A stretch of 64,000 nt of DNA from Phlebiopsis flavidoalba. Taxonomy: Eukaryota; Basidiomycota; Agaricomycetes; Polyporales; Phanerochaetaceae. Where the stretch lies: contig JAOCPU010000009.1 of assembly GCA_035772785.1 (NCBI GenBank), forward strand, positions 434,001 to 498,000, read 5' to 3'. Each line of letters opens with the position of its first letter. The stretch's first letter is position 1. Shown piece after piece: positions 1 through 12,044 of this stretch. A program made the translations under genes and the position numbers. The notes below the pieces were generated by a model. The model did not search any database. It saw nothing but the letters and a program-made list of their open reading frames with translations, and had not been told where the DNA came from.

Positions 1-13
1 CCACTGACACGCC

Positions 14-1932
14 ATGTCGTCGCTGGTCCGACGGTCTACCTGGCCTTTTTTGTGCCAGCTCTGTGCTGGTGCGTGCTGAAAGCGTTGAATGAAGTCGTTA
101 CAAAACCATACATGGTACGATACGCGTCTACTTCAAGACGAAGCTCCCAGCTCACTGTAGGCAGGATGAGCCCTTCCACGTTCCGCAAGCGCAGGCGTAT
201 TGCGACGGCAACTTCTCCTCCTACTGGATCCAAAGATTACCACGCCGCCTGGTCTGTAAGCCAATTTGATCACGATTACCATGCAAGCTTATTGAGTGTC
301 TACTCTAGCTACGTGCTAAGTCTTGTCCTGAAACGCGTCTTCATGCTGAAGTGCAACCTGGCCATGCTCCGGCTTACCCCCCTCTTCACACTCCTCATGC
401 TGCCCATCGTGCTCACTCGACTCTTTTGCTATCACAAACGTATGCGACACATCGGATCACTCTTCGCGGCCACTCCCAGGAAGCCGTCGTGCTCTCGACG
501 TTCCCTATTGCGTTGGTTCTTCGGATTCCTGTACTACACGGAGGTGCCCAGCCTCGTTTTCGTCGTGCTTACGGTCGTGTTTGCCGCGCAAGACAAGCAT
601 TGGCTCGGCAGCACTAGTACGTCACATTCATACATTTGCTACCTACATCCGCTGAACGCTGGTAAGCGCGTTAGGTGGGAGCGTGTGTGAGCTGCACATT
701 CCGTCAAACCAACATCATCTGGGTGCTCTACGCATATGCCTGCGAGCCCAAGTTTATGGCCCTCAGATTTCCGCCCGACCATCGGCTACGGACAAACCCA
801 CAGGCGAAACTCACGATCCTCACTGCTTTGGCTGCCGGACCAGGTTGGCGTCGTTCTAGATCAATTGAGTGCTAAGTGGTTATACTGAATGTATCCCTTT
901 CTCCACTAGCCGATTTGCTTCGGCTTGTTGCAAGCGCTCCTGGCGTGATTCTTGAAGGTCCTCTCCGGCTTTCATACCCGTACGCAGGTGTGTTGGTTGC
1001 TGGTTTCGCCGCCTTCGTAGTCTGGACGGAGGAATCAGTTCAAATCGGTGAGTGCGATCCACCCGATCCACTGTGTTTTATGGCTAAACAAAGACTTGTA
1101 GGCGACAAGTCGAATCACACGTTCCAGCCATTCCATATAACCGCAATTATACTCTACTTTCTTGGCTGTCGCTAGCGCTTCTCGGCTGGCCCACTCATTC
1201 TCATCAGGGTGCGGCCGGGTGGCATTCAGAGGGTCTAGCACGAGGGTCCTACATCGTATGTTTCGGTAGCAAGAAGGTACATGATTTGCACAATGTGTGG
1301 TCGCGGCATGTCGTCTGAGGAGCTTACGTCCCGGGGGGGCTTGGCTGCAGGGAACATTGGCAGATGCACCTGCGCCGCATCTGCCGTCATGGCGTTTACG
1401 ATACACCAGTTCGAGCGTACGTATGCGCTCGCCCCGTTTAAACGTTGGCTCGCTAAAACTCATAACACAGTCGACCAGGATACATCATCCATTCCTGCTA
1501 GCCGACAACCGGGCCATTACACTTTCTACGTGTGGCGACGGGTTTTCGTCTTACACCCGGTTGTTCCATACCTACTTATACCTGGGTACTATCGCGTGTG
1601 CAATGGGCGTGGTTCCTTCGGATCGGTATGTGCCGTCGCTCGCCTCTTTCAGGGACCACTGGGTTAATCTCCCCCAGGCAAATGACCAGAAAACCCTGCT
1701 TCAAAAATCTCCTTGTTCCCTTGTTCGTGACTCCCACGTTGTTGCCGACCCCCTCTAGCTTGAGCCTCGCTACTTTCTTATTCCGTACGTCCTGCTGAGG
1801 ACGCAGGTTAGTGATGTGGCCCGGATGGGGGGTGGCGGTGGAGGGTCTGTGGTACGCCATGATAAAACGCGGCCACGAATGTGGGGTATCCTGTATAAAG
1901 AGCGGGAAGGCGTAGGTCGGTTCATGTGGTAA
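14..1932 (+). CDS. ALG10: Dolichyl-P-Glc:Glc2Man9GlcNAc2-PP-dolichol alpha-1,2-glucosyltransferase (ALG10/DIE2), frameshifted
   Basis: ALG10 adds the terminal third glucose to the dolichol-linked oligosaccharide in the ER lumen, just before transfer to protein. Seen: an ATG at 14 opens a hydrophobic N-terminus; a 50-bp intron (115-164, GTACGA...GGCAG) joins TKPYM to DEPFHVPQAQAYCDGNF, the family's N-terminal signature. Multiple membrane segments follow, then SCTFRQTNIIWVLYAYA near 690-740, GDKSNH near 1103-1120, HYTFYVWRR near 1516-1545, and the C-terminus EREGVGRFMW with its stop at 1930-1932. The product is spread over all three frames, so there are many single-base indels and one continuous translation is not possible. 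The order and completeness of the motifs support a full-length gene of about 450-500 residues with introns. The promoter lies outside the window. The family call is firm; exon limits beyond intron 1 are approximate. Confidence 0.9.
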
Positions 1933-2202
1933 ACACTCCCCTCTGTACTTGTATATTCGTATTTAAGGACCCTGGCGTGACGTGACTGGTAAGAGGGACC
2001 CACCGTGACAGCGCGCGGCTGATTGATTTTGACGCGGTGTTTACAACCAGACAAGCAACCGTGGTCGGGTTTAGTGACCCTCCATCATCAACCGCAACGA
2101 CGAATATTTTACGTCTATATTACGCTCGAACGACGACTGATTGCCAGCACGACCGACTCGCACACGACACTCCCTGACCACATCGTATACCCAACGACCA
2201 CC

Positions 2203-4367
2203 ATGTCGGCTGAAGCCGGGGCCGCCGGAGGACTCATCGGACCCTTCACCGCGGAACACGGCCCAACACCAGGGCGTCCATTAAGGCACTAAACTTTTCC
2301 TCAAGTGGGAAAGGCCCTCGTAGATGTCATGGCACAAGGAGAGCAAAGAGGGGGCCGGAGAGAAGGAAAAGGTGAAGAAGACGAGAAGACAGCACTATCT
2401 CGAAACTCGGCAGTCTCGTCCCTCCCGGCGCCTTCGTCTGCCCGGATGAAGATATCTGCGGGGAAGAAGGGGAAGACTACGCCCGTAGTAATCAGGCACT
2501 ACCACCAGAGGCACGCGTAGGCTGTCCGACGCTGCCTAGGGCTGGGCGGTACAACGTCCTCAGGAGGAGCAATCACCTGCTTCGGAGCGGCGGTTCGCAC
2601 CAGGCGCACCGCGCGCGCACGCATCTACCCTGGCGTCCCCGTCCGTCTCTTGCATCTTCTGCGCTGCCCAAAGTAAGACCCAAGTCTGCTCTGGTCGAGA
2701 ATACTGGCGGCCAACGGGACCCTTCGCCTCCCGCCTTCGCGCTGGGACGCGCCGAAACCGACTCAGCGCGTCCGAGGAGGAAGAGAAAGGACACCAAGGG
2801 CAAGTCGCCTCCTCTTCGACTTCCCTACCACCGAGGAGAAGCCTGGACGCGCCATCATCAGCCCACTACAGCTCATCGTAATGCTCTTGCAGGTCAATCT
2901 AACCTCTGCTTATCAATGTCAGGCCGGCGACGCCTGAGAAGAGGGACAAGAAGGCATCGAGGACCAGCTCGCCCCTGCAATCCTCTCCTACACGCGTGCC
3001 ATCGCCGGCCGCGCAACAAGCTGACCAAGACCGCGAAGCCCGCCGCATGGCCCGCTTCCGACCATTACACGTTCCCCCCATCCCGTCCTCATCTATCGTC
3101 CAGCTCTCTCTGTAGCGCCCCATCTACCCCGAAACGCACGCTAGGTAAGGGCGAACTGGTAGCACTATGCGTCCATTGCACCTGTGTCGGCCCATCTTAC
3201 GTCACTAGTATCTCAAACGCTCCCTTCCCGATCCCGACTCCTTCCTTCTGTCTGGCGCGTCGTACTCTCCACATAATGATCAGCAGAATGCTACTCTTTA
3301 ATAGGCACGTTGGTGATCTCTCGCATGCAAAAAAGCACCGTCTACTCAAGGCCGCCTAGATCCTCCTTTAAACCGGGCTGAGAGCAGTAATGGCGGACAC
3401 AGTAATGGACGGCTAGCGAGTGGTCGACGGTTCTTGCTCTAGGGTTTGGATGGGGAGACGTTGCGGTCGTGCCCTTTCGTGCACGCCAAGGTGGCATGCC
3501 TTTCGAGCCCCAAATAACCTGAATGTCCTACGCCCAGGCTTGCCTTCTAGTTCTTTCGTTCACGCGGGTTACACGGATATGTGACTATCGTGATAAACAC
3601 CCCCCACCGACACCTTCCACGGCTGGTCGGCCATATGTTCTACCGTGGCCGAGACGAATCCTATCGTACCCTACTTCACAAAGCGGCAAATCGCGAGTGG
3701 TGCAGAGAGGTGCTCACCCTTCCTGCGGCCTGTTAGGTCAGATGCGAGGGATGGGAGCTGAGCGCGGTTCGATTCTGTCCTGGGGATGGCACTGCTCGCC
3801 CATGCACACCACAACTCTGGTACACCCGACGTAGAGCACATGCTCGCCGATAGTCCGATGCGCCCTTCCACCAACCCTCATGACGTCGCCTACGGCCAAG
3901 CATCTCAACCCTTCCTGACTGTACTATTGTCCTGAGAGTCCTGCTCTCAGGTGCGGCGTTGCCAGTCGCCATCTGGCTATGGATCCATATCTCAGGTTCT
4001 CCTCCCTGACGTGACACCTTCGCCCGCACCTCAGCTTGCTGCCCTCCGGTTCGATGATGCGGGCGGCAGCTATCCACCTGTGGACAGCGCCGCATCAACG
4101 TTACTTCGTCTGCAGCTGGCCATCGATGGAGAACGCCGTACAAGAAAAGGAGTCCGAAGTCTCGCCTCGCTCCAAGACCAGCTCGCCAGCGCGGCGGAGG
4201 AACGCAAGTGCTACGCGACAACACCGGTAGAGGAGCTGGCGCGCCAGATCTCCGTTCTCGAGGAGCAGATCCAGACCCGGCTGCCCAAGGCGGAGGAGAA
4301 GTGGTCGCGGTACGGCGCCGCGTCCCTGGAGGAGCAGCTGACGCAGGCCCAGCTTGCACGGGGATAA
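2203..4367 (+). CDS. Unrecognised basic, coiled-coil protein (fragmented)
   Basis: I do not recognise this gene. A well-placed ATG (CCACCATGTCG, 2203) opens a short Ala/Gly-rich N-terminus. The first 600 bases then encode mainly basic and Ser/Pro-rich sequence (Lys/Arg/Glu clusters at 2330-2480, PRRKRKDTKGK near 2775-2805). An intron-like GTAATG...TGTCAG at about 2879-2922 separates this from a segment with TPEKRDKKASR. The 3' end (4090-4367) is a clear Glu/Gln/Leu-rich coiled coil, including LASLQDQLASAAEERK and ISVLEEQIQTRLPKAEEKW, with a stop at 4365-4367. The overall make-up (disordered basic front, coiled-coil tail) fits a structural or chromatin-associated protein, but that is only inference. 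Frame changes are frequent. It is possible that two genes are merged here, with the break near 3360-3520. Confidence 0.4.
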
Positions 4368-5245
4368 AGCCGTCGCCGATGCTCTGAGGCCAGGCATCAT
4401 CGGACGCTGTGGCGTCACAGACGGCGACACTACTGCGACAGCAGTACTAGGATGGAATATGGTAAACGTGGCGTGCGGGGCGCGCGCAGCGGTGGAAGGC
4501 GGTCGAGTGTACCGCGGAGAGCGAGCTCGAGATTGTGCGGTCGTGAGTCGGGAGATGCTGCCGTGCTCCTTGCTGGACGTGATCGCCACCTCTGATTTTT
4601 CCGACTATCACGATTTTCCTTGTGAGTTATACTGTGTTTGTTGACGTTTTCTATAATATGTTGACGGGGACGGGGCTCCCGATAGCCTCATCTATCTCGC
4701 CATCTAACATCATTTTGTGCATGACTATGGTATCTCCCTCGTATGTGACCCGGTCGAGTGTGAATTAGATCGCTTCTTTGGCGGCAGGTTCTCTTGTGAA
4801 CCTTCGAACTGATACCGCACGATTTACGGCCGGCTTCAATCGCTCACATACGGTGCAGACGTTGGAGGGCAATTCACAGGACGGCGTTATATATTTACAT
4901 TTCACGTCTCGGAGTGCTAAGCGCGCAGCTTCGCATGAACGAGCGGCAAAAACATTTTACAGTCGGGGTATCTCAGTGTCTCGCTCCTGCTCATTTTCAG
5001 CTTTTGGGGGGGCGAAACAGGTTGGTCGGTAACGACGGATGCATTGCTAACGGTGGGAGCTTGTCACGATCGCATGAATAATCGAAGAGAACTGTGAAGC
5101 TTGGTCAGACCCAGTGCCAGCGCCAAAGGGAGTCTGTCGAAATTTACCGGAATAGCAACTCTCCTAGAATGATTCTGACACCTTTGCGCTCTGGATGAGG
5201 TCTATTCTCGGGTGCCGTTTGGCATCGTACCTACCGGGGGGGGGG
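4368..5245. other. Intergenic region between the coiled-coil gene and the oxidoreductase
   Basis: No protein family is recognisable on either strand. The right part is the promoter of the downstream oxidoreductase gene and ends in a G-run directly before a TATA box. Confidence 0.5.
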
Positions 5246-5252
5246 TATAAAA
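5246..5252 (+). promoter_or_regulatory. TATA box of the OYE-type oxidoreductase gene
   Basis: TATAAAA directly follows a run of ten G (5236-5245). It lies 51 bp before the ATG at 5303, a distance that fits an expected transcription start about 30 bp downstream of the box. It argues against the earlier in-frame ATG at 5267, which would fall before or at the start of the transcript. Confidence 0.6.
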
Positions 5253-5302
5253 GCTCGTTGGTCGCCATGGCCGAAGACCACCATTCTCACATTCCTCGAA
5301 CC

Positions 5303-6840
5303 ATGTCTACAACACAGTTTGTCAACGAGCCCGCAGTCGGCTTTTCCCTACTTTACACTACACCCGCGCAGAATCCCCCTTCGAGGCACTGCTGTGACGC
5401 CTCAGCCCAATGGCAAGGCGATCCCAAAAACTCCAAAATTCCCAGCCCATAACGGCTTGCGCGGTGTCACTTTCCAAAACCGCATCTGGGTACGTTATAT
5501 GAGCATGCGCTTGCACACCAGAAGTTTCGTTAGCTAATTGACGCCTCGGAATGCTCTCGGTAGCTGTCTCCTCTGTGCCAATACTCTGCAAAGAATGGCG
5601 TGCCGACGCCGTGGCACATTGGCACACCGTGATGTGCACACTGATACGCGAATGCTCGCTCGCCTTTGTTCTAATTCTCTCCGATCCAGTCGGTGGGATC
5701 GCCTTCGCGAGGGCCGGGCCTGACATTCTTCGAAGGCGGACGGGTGTCCTCCCGGAAGGCCGAATCTCGCCTGAGGACCTCGGTCTCTGGTCGGATCGAG
5801 GCAAATCCCCGCGTTCAAGGGCAGGTCATCACATTTGTGACACTCCACAGAACCAGAAGATCGCCGTTCAGCTTGCCCACGCCGGCCGCAAGGCTTCCAC
5901 TGCGTCGCGCCCTGGTTTTGTCCTTCAAGGACACCGCGGGCGTGATCAGGACGGTGGCCGGACGACTGCGTCGCGCGCGAGTGCGCTCCAGCACTCCGAG
6001 GGCTTACCTCCCCACCCCAAGGAGCTCACGAAGGAAGGCATCCAGAGGATCAAGCAGGCTTTGTCGACGCTGCCATTCGCGCCGTGAAGGCAGGGAATCG
6101 ACGTGATATCGAGATCCACGCCGCGCAAACGGGTACTTGCTGCACCAGTTTGCGAGCCCGATCAGCAACCACCGCACAGGACGAGTACACGGCGGCAGCT
6201 GCTTCCCTGAGAACCGTGCGTCGTGCTGCACCTTGAGATTGTCGAAAGGCGTCCGCGCAGTTATCCCCAAGGAGATGCCTCTCTTCATGCGGTGCGGTGC
6301 AGTTGTCCTTCACACCCTTTCACACGGTCCTGACTGACACGCTTTCTGTAGCATCTCTGGCACGGACCGTCTTGAGACGGTGCCTCCCCGACCAGGCCCC
6401 TCGTGGACGATCAAAGACTCCGTCCGCCTTGCCCAGTTGTCGCAGAACGAGGAGTCGACGTCCTAGACGTCTCGTCTGCAGGCAACCACCCCCTCCAATC
6501 GCTTTCCCCCAAACGCGACGCAGAGGCTTACCACGCCGACCTCGCTCCGCAGAGATCAAGGCTGCGTCTGGGCGACAAGCTCATTGTCACGAACTGTCGG
6601 CAACATCACGAGCGGCTAAGGTCGCGCAGAAGGTCCTGGACGCCAACCAAGCCGACGTTGTCATTCGTCGGCCGCCTGTTATCAGAAGAAACCCTGGCAC
6701 CGTCTGGGCATTTGCTGAGGTACCTTGGTGTCACCATCCATGTTGCAAACCAGATCGGTTGGGGCTTCTTTGGTCGCGGTACTGTAAAGCGGGAACCCAA
6801 GAAACAGTATATGAGTGTAGAAAGTGTAAAAATACAATAG
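5303..6840 (+). CDS. NADH:flavin oxidoreductase / Old Yellow Enzyme family (YqjM-like NADPH dehydrogenase), frameshifted
   Basis: FMN-dependent TIM-barrel ene-reductase, reducing activated C=C bonds with NADPH; probably cytosolic. Seen in order: TTQFVNEPAVG at the start; NGKAIPK and RGVTFQNRIWV near 5410-5490; RGPGLTF near 5702; EGRISPEDLGLWSD near 5757-5795; the OYE motif QKIAVQLAHAGRKAS at 5853-5900; LPPHPKELTKEGIQRIKQA at 6004-6058; the active-site region LHQFASPISNHRT at 6138-6177; VRAVIPKEMPLFMR near 6250-6290; ERGVDVLDVSS at 6436-6468; GDKLIVT near 6570; the C-terminus HVANQIGWGFFGRG near 6739-6780. Pieces alternate among frames, so indels are the cause; the set of motifs covers the whole family length (about 400 residues). 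The start at 5303 is chosen from the TATA position. It converges on the Spc7 gene. Confidence 0.9.
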
Positions 6841-7194
6841 ACTAATGCCTGGGTATGGGCTTGTACAATGCAAAGCGGGTATCTTGAATGATAGATGGCG
6901 GACACATTTATGCAAATGCAAATTGTTCTGTGGCCTCAATGCAAGCGTCCAACAGACATCCGTGGTTCTCAGAAGGCGAAGCTTGCGATAGGCGACCCAC
7001 AAAACTGCGTCCAAAACCTTTTGGTGGCTAGAAATATAATTGTCAGCTCGATGTGGTGCTGATGAGGTCTCTCGCAGCCTCACTCAATCCCACCATACGC
7101 TACCTGGACCTCACTCTTCAATGAAGCAAAATGGATAATGGCCAACGTGAAAGCGTGTCCCAATCAAATGTGAAGGTAATGTACGTTTTTCGAC
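6841..7194. other. Convergent 3' intergenic region (oxidoreductase / Spc7)
   Basis: AT-richer spacer of about 350 bp between two convergent genes. No gene or RNA is recognised. It presumably holds both 3' UTRs. Confidence 0.5.
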
Positions 7195-10100
7195 TTAACG
7201 GAGGGAAGAGGACGGTCCGCGCTCGCCTTCAGTGACGGAGAATGGTCCTCCGCGGACACCGGCTCCACCGTCAAAGGATACTTTACTCGGAGGAAAGTGA
7301 GCTGGGAACGAAGCTGGGCGCATGACGACCGAGAAGTCGCCCAGTCGTCGCCCCACCGCTGGTAGGCTGGGGTCAGTTCCAAGCTCCCGACAGGATCTTG
7401 GGCGCACCTCGAGACCATGAGTTCGGTGAGGGCAGGGAAGGAGTCTCGTTCCTTGGTTTTGGATTGTGGTGTTCGCGCGATGGTAATCTTGGATATCGCG
7501 GGCTTGTAGTTGACACAGGGGACAGTCACCTGGTGTCGAGCCGCATACACGAAGTCCATGAGACTGGGGCTCATCTTGGCGGTTCTCCAAAGATGTAGGT
7601 CTTCCAGCGTTTCGAGTTCATCTACGTTAAATGAGATTAGCACAACAACCTCGAAAGAAGGATGAAACGGACCCTTCAGCCTGAATACTTCCGAGCTCGT
7701 GCTTTCGTTCTGAACATGAATCACTCGTTCAGCCTGGGCTATAGCCGCGGAGTTCTCCTGCTTCTGATCCTCGATCTCAGCGTGCTTTTCCCGCAGGCCG
7801 CTGCAGCTTGGCCTCAGCCTCTGAAACAACATTCGCCCGGAAAGCCTGGATCTCCATGCTGTGACCATTATTAGCCACCGATGTACCTGCGAGGCGGCAC
7901 GAAAACTTACTCTTGCTCAGTAGATACGCGATCGACACCTTCAGTTCGCTCAAGTAGTCCTTGTCCGACTTCTCAAGTTCGGCGACCGCTGCTTCCTCCT
8001 TCTCGAGCTCTTCCGTGACTTGCGCATATTCGGCACGAAGCGCTGGTAGCATGGACTGGGCTTGGCCGATGACTTGCTCAAGAAATTTGGCGTCCTACAA
8101 CTTCTAATGAGCATCAGGTCAGAGACATTAACGAAAGTCCTTACACTTTCAAGCCCCAGCAAACGCATCTTCGGCAGATTCCTGCAGTCGACCGACCCAC
8201 TCGGTTTTCCAGTCATACCACTGGGACTTTGCGCCTCCTACAGTATTTGCCTTGATGATCTTAAGTTGATGCTAGACAAGACCATTAGACAATGATGTCA
8301 TGATTCGATAGCGTAAGGACATACGAGCAAATCTTGCTTCCCAAATTCGTCCGCCATGGCAAACTCGGAGAACAAAGCGGGCGTCATCTTTATAGCATCC
8401 TCCTCCGCTTGTTTGCAAATCTTCTTGCTCTCCTCAATCCATCCTGTCAGATCCTCTGCCAACACGGAGTACAGTTCGAGCTGAGGAACCTCGATAGACA
8501 TAGCGGTCATAAACTCAGCAAGCGGTATCTGTTCTGCCTCCTCGGAATGCGAGGATGTCAAGGACCGCCGGCGGTTGTGTGGTCGCAGGTGGGCAGGGTT
8601 GACCATCGAAACGTCGCGGTGCCGTTATTTCATCCATGAAACGTATGCTGGTCATCTCAAAGAACTGCTCGATTGAAATCGTGGGCTGGAGTTATAATAA
8701 GTCAAATGTTCATGGTCGTGCAAGAACGAAGCAGTCCTCACCCTATCGTCGTCCACATCGTCCTGCCATTCTTGTGTGTCTCCAGCGTCGCCATCCACTT
8801 GCATAGCATCCCCTTCTGCGAAGTTGAACGCCTTCGCAGGCGCCTGACCTTTCTCCTGGGACGCTGTCGTTTGTCTGACTACGGGTGAAGCTGGTGGGAT
8901 CGGCGGTAGTCTGTACGACTGTCTTCTCTCTTGGGCAAATACCGGTGCGGGCAGTGTGGACTGACGTCGCTGTGGCTGCTGCAGTACTGGGGAGGCAGGT
9001 TTGTCGAAGAAAGGTGACGGCGAGCCTCGCGTCGGACTCGGCGCTGCGATAGACTGACGGCGCTCTTCGCGCTCGCAGGTTTTGTCCGCTTCTGCCAGCT
9101 TGGCAGCGGTCCAGCTGCGGGACTCGAGGGTACAGGAGATCGCTGTGGACTGTGTGGACGCAGGATTGTCGAGGCTTGTGTGAGTTCTTCCTGTACGGTA
9201 GACAAATCCGGATATAATCTCTCTTGCGTTCCTTCTTGCTGCGGGGGTGAGGCTTTGCTAGTTCTGAAGACGCAGAAGGCAAAGACACGGATTTCGACAA
9301 ACTCGACGCAGCTCTTCCTGCACCCGAGGATTCCGGTAGACTTGAGCTCGCCGCTCCGCCCAAGCTCTTTCTCTGTGCAAAGTAACCAGAAGGTCTCCTG
9401 ACCGTACTCTTCGTCCGCCTGTTCTGGACGGCGGCCTGAGTCTGCGTCTGCGCCCGCTGCCCCGCGGGTGTAGGCGGAGCCGCCTGGAGCTTTGCAACCG
9501 CCTGTCTTTTAGCAGGACTGGGAGCACCCAACTCTGGATTATCTCCTGGTACCGTGGATGTGAGCCGTTTCCGCGGCGACTTGGGGGTGGCGGGAGGAGC
9601 AAAGGCCGCAGTGCCTTTGAAGATGGGCGGTTTCGCTGGGTAGGGAGCGGGCTTGGATGTTGCTTGCCCCGACTTGGCTGGGGAGTCGTTGGCAAGACGT
9701 GAAGGAAGGCTGAAGGTAAATGGTTTTTGGGACGGTAACGTTGGAAGGAGGCTTTTGCAGGTGAGCGAGGGGTCTCTGAAGGCTTTCTGACCAAAGTAGA
9801 TGCGCCGGAGGGAGTAGGTGAGGGATCTCCAGAAGCAGCAGGAGCTTTTAGAGCTGCTCTGTGCAGTGCTGGCGGAGAAGACCGGAGGGGGAACAAAGGT
9901 CTGGGCTGGCGAAGGTGTAGTCGCAGTTGCATTTGGTGCACTGAACACGGACGGGGCGGCTGGAAAAATACAGACGGATTAGGTGTCGCTGTTGAGGGTT
10001 GTTTCGGCAGGTCTGGGGCCGCTTCCTGAGTGACTTGCGTCGGTGGTGAAGCAGTCTTCGTGGGCGGAGATGGTAAGACTGGAGGCTGTTCTTGCCCTCA

Positions 10101-11698
10101 TACGTCTACGGTCAACTCCATACTCTGGCCACCTAGGCTCATTCTGAACTTTGTGAGGTTCAGAGTTTGATTGCCATCCAAAGACATATCGCCCCCTGTA
10201 CTAAAGCTGCTCTCCGTGCTCGCCAAAGCTTCCATCTTGCGCTCCGTCAGGAAGAGCGAAACTCTGTGTATCGTCATCTCGTAGAGCGTGGAAGACCAAG
10301 CGGGACGGATATTTGCGCGCCTTGGCAAGTCTTCTCCGAGAGTTGGCTGATGTAAGGTCCATGGCGGATTCCCCTTCATCCCCTCTTCACCATCATCATC
10401 CCTACTCAATACAGTGTGTCGAGGCATAGAATTATCCTCGTCCCAATAAGGCTCAGAAGGTACGATAACGTTGGCCTCTGGATCATCAAGGGGCTCCATG
10501 TCGGGAGGTACATACGGCCTCTTCGGCAACTGCATGTGTCATTGCGCGTAGTTTCAGCCATTGTTCATCGGGTGGTGGTGGGTGGGCCGGACGACAGGGA
10601 TAGTGAAACTCCAGTGGAGCACCTTAAGGTACTATCGGTATTAGATGAAGTAGTGGGGTCCAACATGGAATTGGTGGTGAGATCCATGTCGGATTGCGTT
10701 GCGATCGTGTGATTCTCGTCTGAATCCTGGAACCTAGTGTGCTTCTCGGTGTGTTCTTCATCGTCGTAAAGACTGGTCGGATGTTGTTCATGTTCCTCGT
10801 CTGCCTCGTCTTGATTCTGCTCGGGTGGTGGATGAAGTTGTGGACGATAGGGCTGATTTTCGACTCAGAGACTGCGAGGAGGTGACGACGCTCGATCTTC
10901 TGCGTTTTGCTGGGAATCCAGGAAGGCTCTCTCTCCCAAACCCTAGAGAAGACTTCCGCCCCCGCAAGGGTTGGTGCCGGTGCCCCTTCCGTCATGTCCA
11001 TATCATCTCCAAAGTCGTCGTCTTCGCTGAATCCCGGTTCCTCTTCGTCATCTAGAGAGGGCCCGTTGAGATAATGTTGAGGTATAGGACCAGTATTGTC
11101 TTCGTCGAGCTCCATTGATTGTTCGCCGTCGTCACCAAAGCCTAATGAAGATCGACGCTCCGGCTCGTTGTACCCGCGGGAATCTCTGCGTGAAACCCGC
11201 TGCTCCTCCGGCTCATCGTGCCCATAGTCTTCGCCCTCCTCATCATCATCCTCCCTAGAGGTATCCGCGTCGCTCTTACGGTCTTTCTTGAAGAGACGCA
11301 CGTGGGCATGGCTTGCAAAGCTGACGCGACGGGCAAGACTTTTCCGTCCAGCTGCGGGCTTCATTATTTCCGTTATGTCCATAGATACGGTGACATTGTT
11401 TGAAGGCAGCTCATCTGTGGTCTCGAGAATGATGTTCTAGTGGAGTCTTGACTCGGACGTGAGCGTACACCTTTGAGGATGCTTTTGCGTGGGACCTGGT
11501 TTGGCGGGTTAACGAAAGTGGAAGTATCACTGAACTGACATCGTTTACTAAGTTACGAGCTCGCGCAGCAGGACTGAGCTTTTCGCCAGGAACGATGCTG
11601 TATGCCCTCCTTCGTTTCGTGGATTGTCTTCGACGAGGGCTGGCCCAGGACCGCGATAGATCGTCTGCGGTTGGGCGAAAAAAAACTTGGGCGCCATC
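7195..11698 (-). CDS. SPC7: Kinetochore scaffold Spc7/KNL1 family, frameshifted
   Basis: Spc7 (KNL1/Spc105) is the KMN-network scaffold that recruits PP1 and the Bub spindle-checkpoint proteins. Seen, reading leftwards: an ATG at 11698 with an N-terminus containing SPNRRRSIAVLGQPSSK, then GEKLSPAARAR (near 11575); the PP1-docking RVSF motif in GRKSLARRVSFASHAHVRLF (about 11352-11290); acidic stretches with MELT-like SMELDEDNTGP (near 11115-11080) and SMELTVDV (about 10100); a long Ser/Pro-rich disordered region at 10080-8900; then the C-terminal Spc7 domain with IPLAEFMTAMSIEVPQLELY (8535-8470) and coiled coil at 8090-7900. The last exons end near 7195, or at 7164 in another frame. Family and order of parts are secure. 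Exact exons are not, because frames change repeatedly. It lies head to head with the kinesin-6 gene. Confidence 0.88.
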
Positions 11699-12044
11699 CT
11701 TCAAAATGTGCCGAATGGTTAGAAGAGGTGCCGCGCCTACAAGCCCAGAGGTGTAGGACGGAGCTGGTTTCAGGGACCTCTGCAATGAATGAAAGCAAAC
11801 CACTTCAGTGATTGGGAGGAAGAGGGAAGAGAAGCGAGAGTTGACGCGACTCGGTGAACATATCGCACACATAGGACCAGACGCGAGACACTATTTCGAT
11901 CGTGGCGGCGCTCGGCTCTGGCGCTTTCGCCACACGCTTCTGTTTCGAACCGTGGACACAAGCAATCTCGTAAACTCCTGTTCACAACACGATATTGACT
12001 TTACTTTGGATATATTTAACCTCCAAGGACCCGGACCTAACGAA
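11699..12044. promoter_or_regulatory. Shared bidirectional promoter region, Spc7 / kinesin-6
   Basis: About 346 bp separates the inferred Spc7 ATG (minus strand) from the inferred kinesin-6 ATG (plus strand). No other gene is visible. A TATATTT lies about 35 bp upstream of the kinesin ATG (12010-12016). Joint control of two mitotic genes is an inference from the spacing only. Confidence 0.4.
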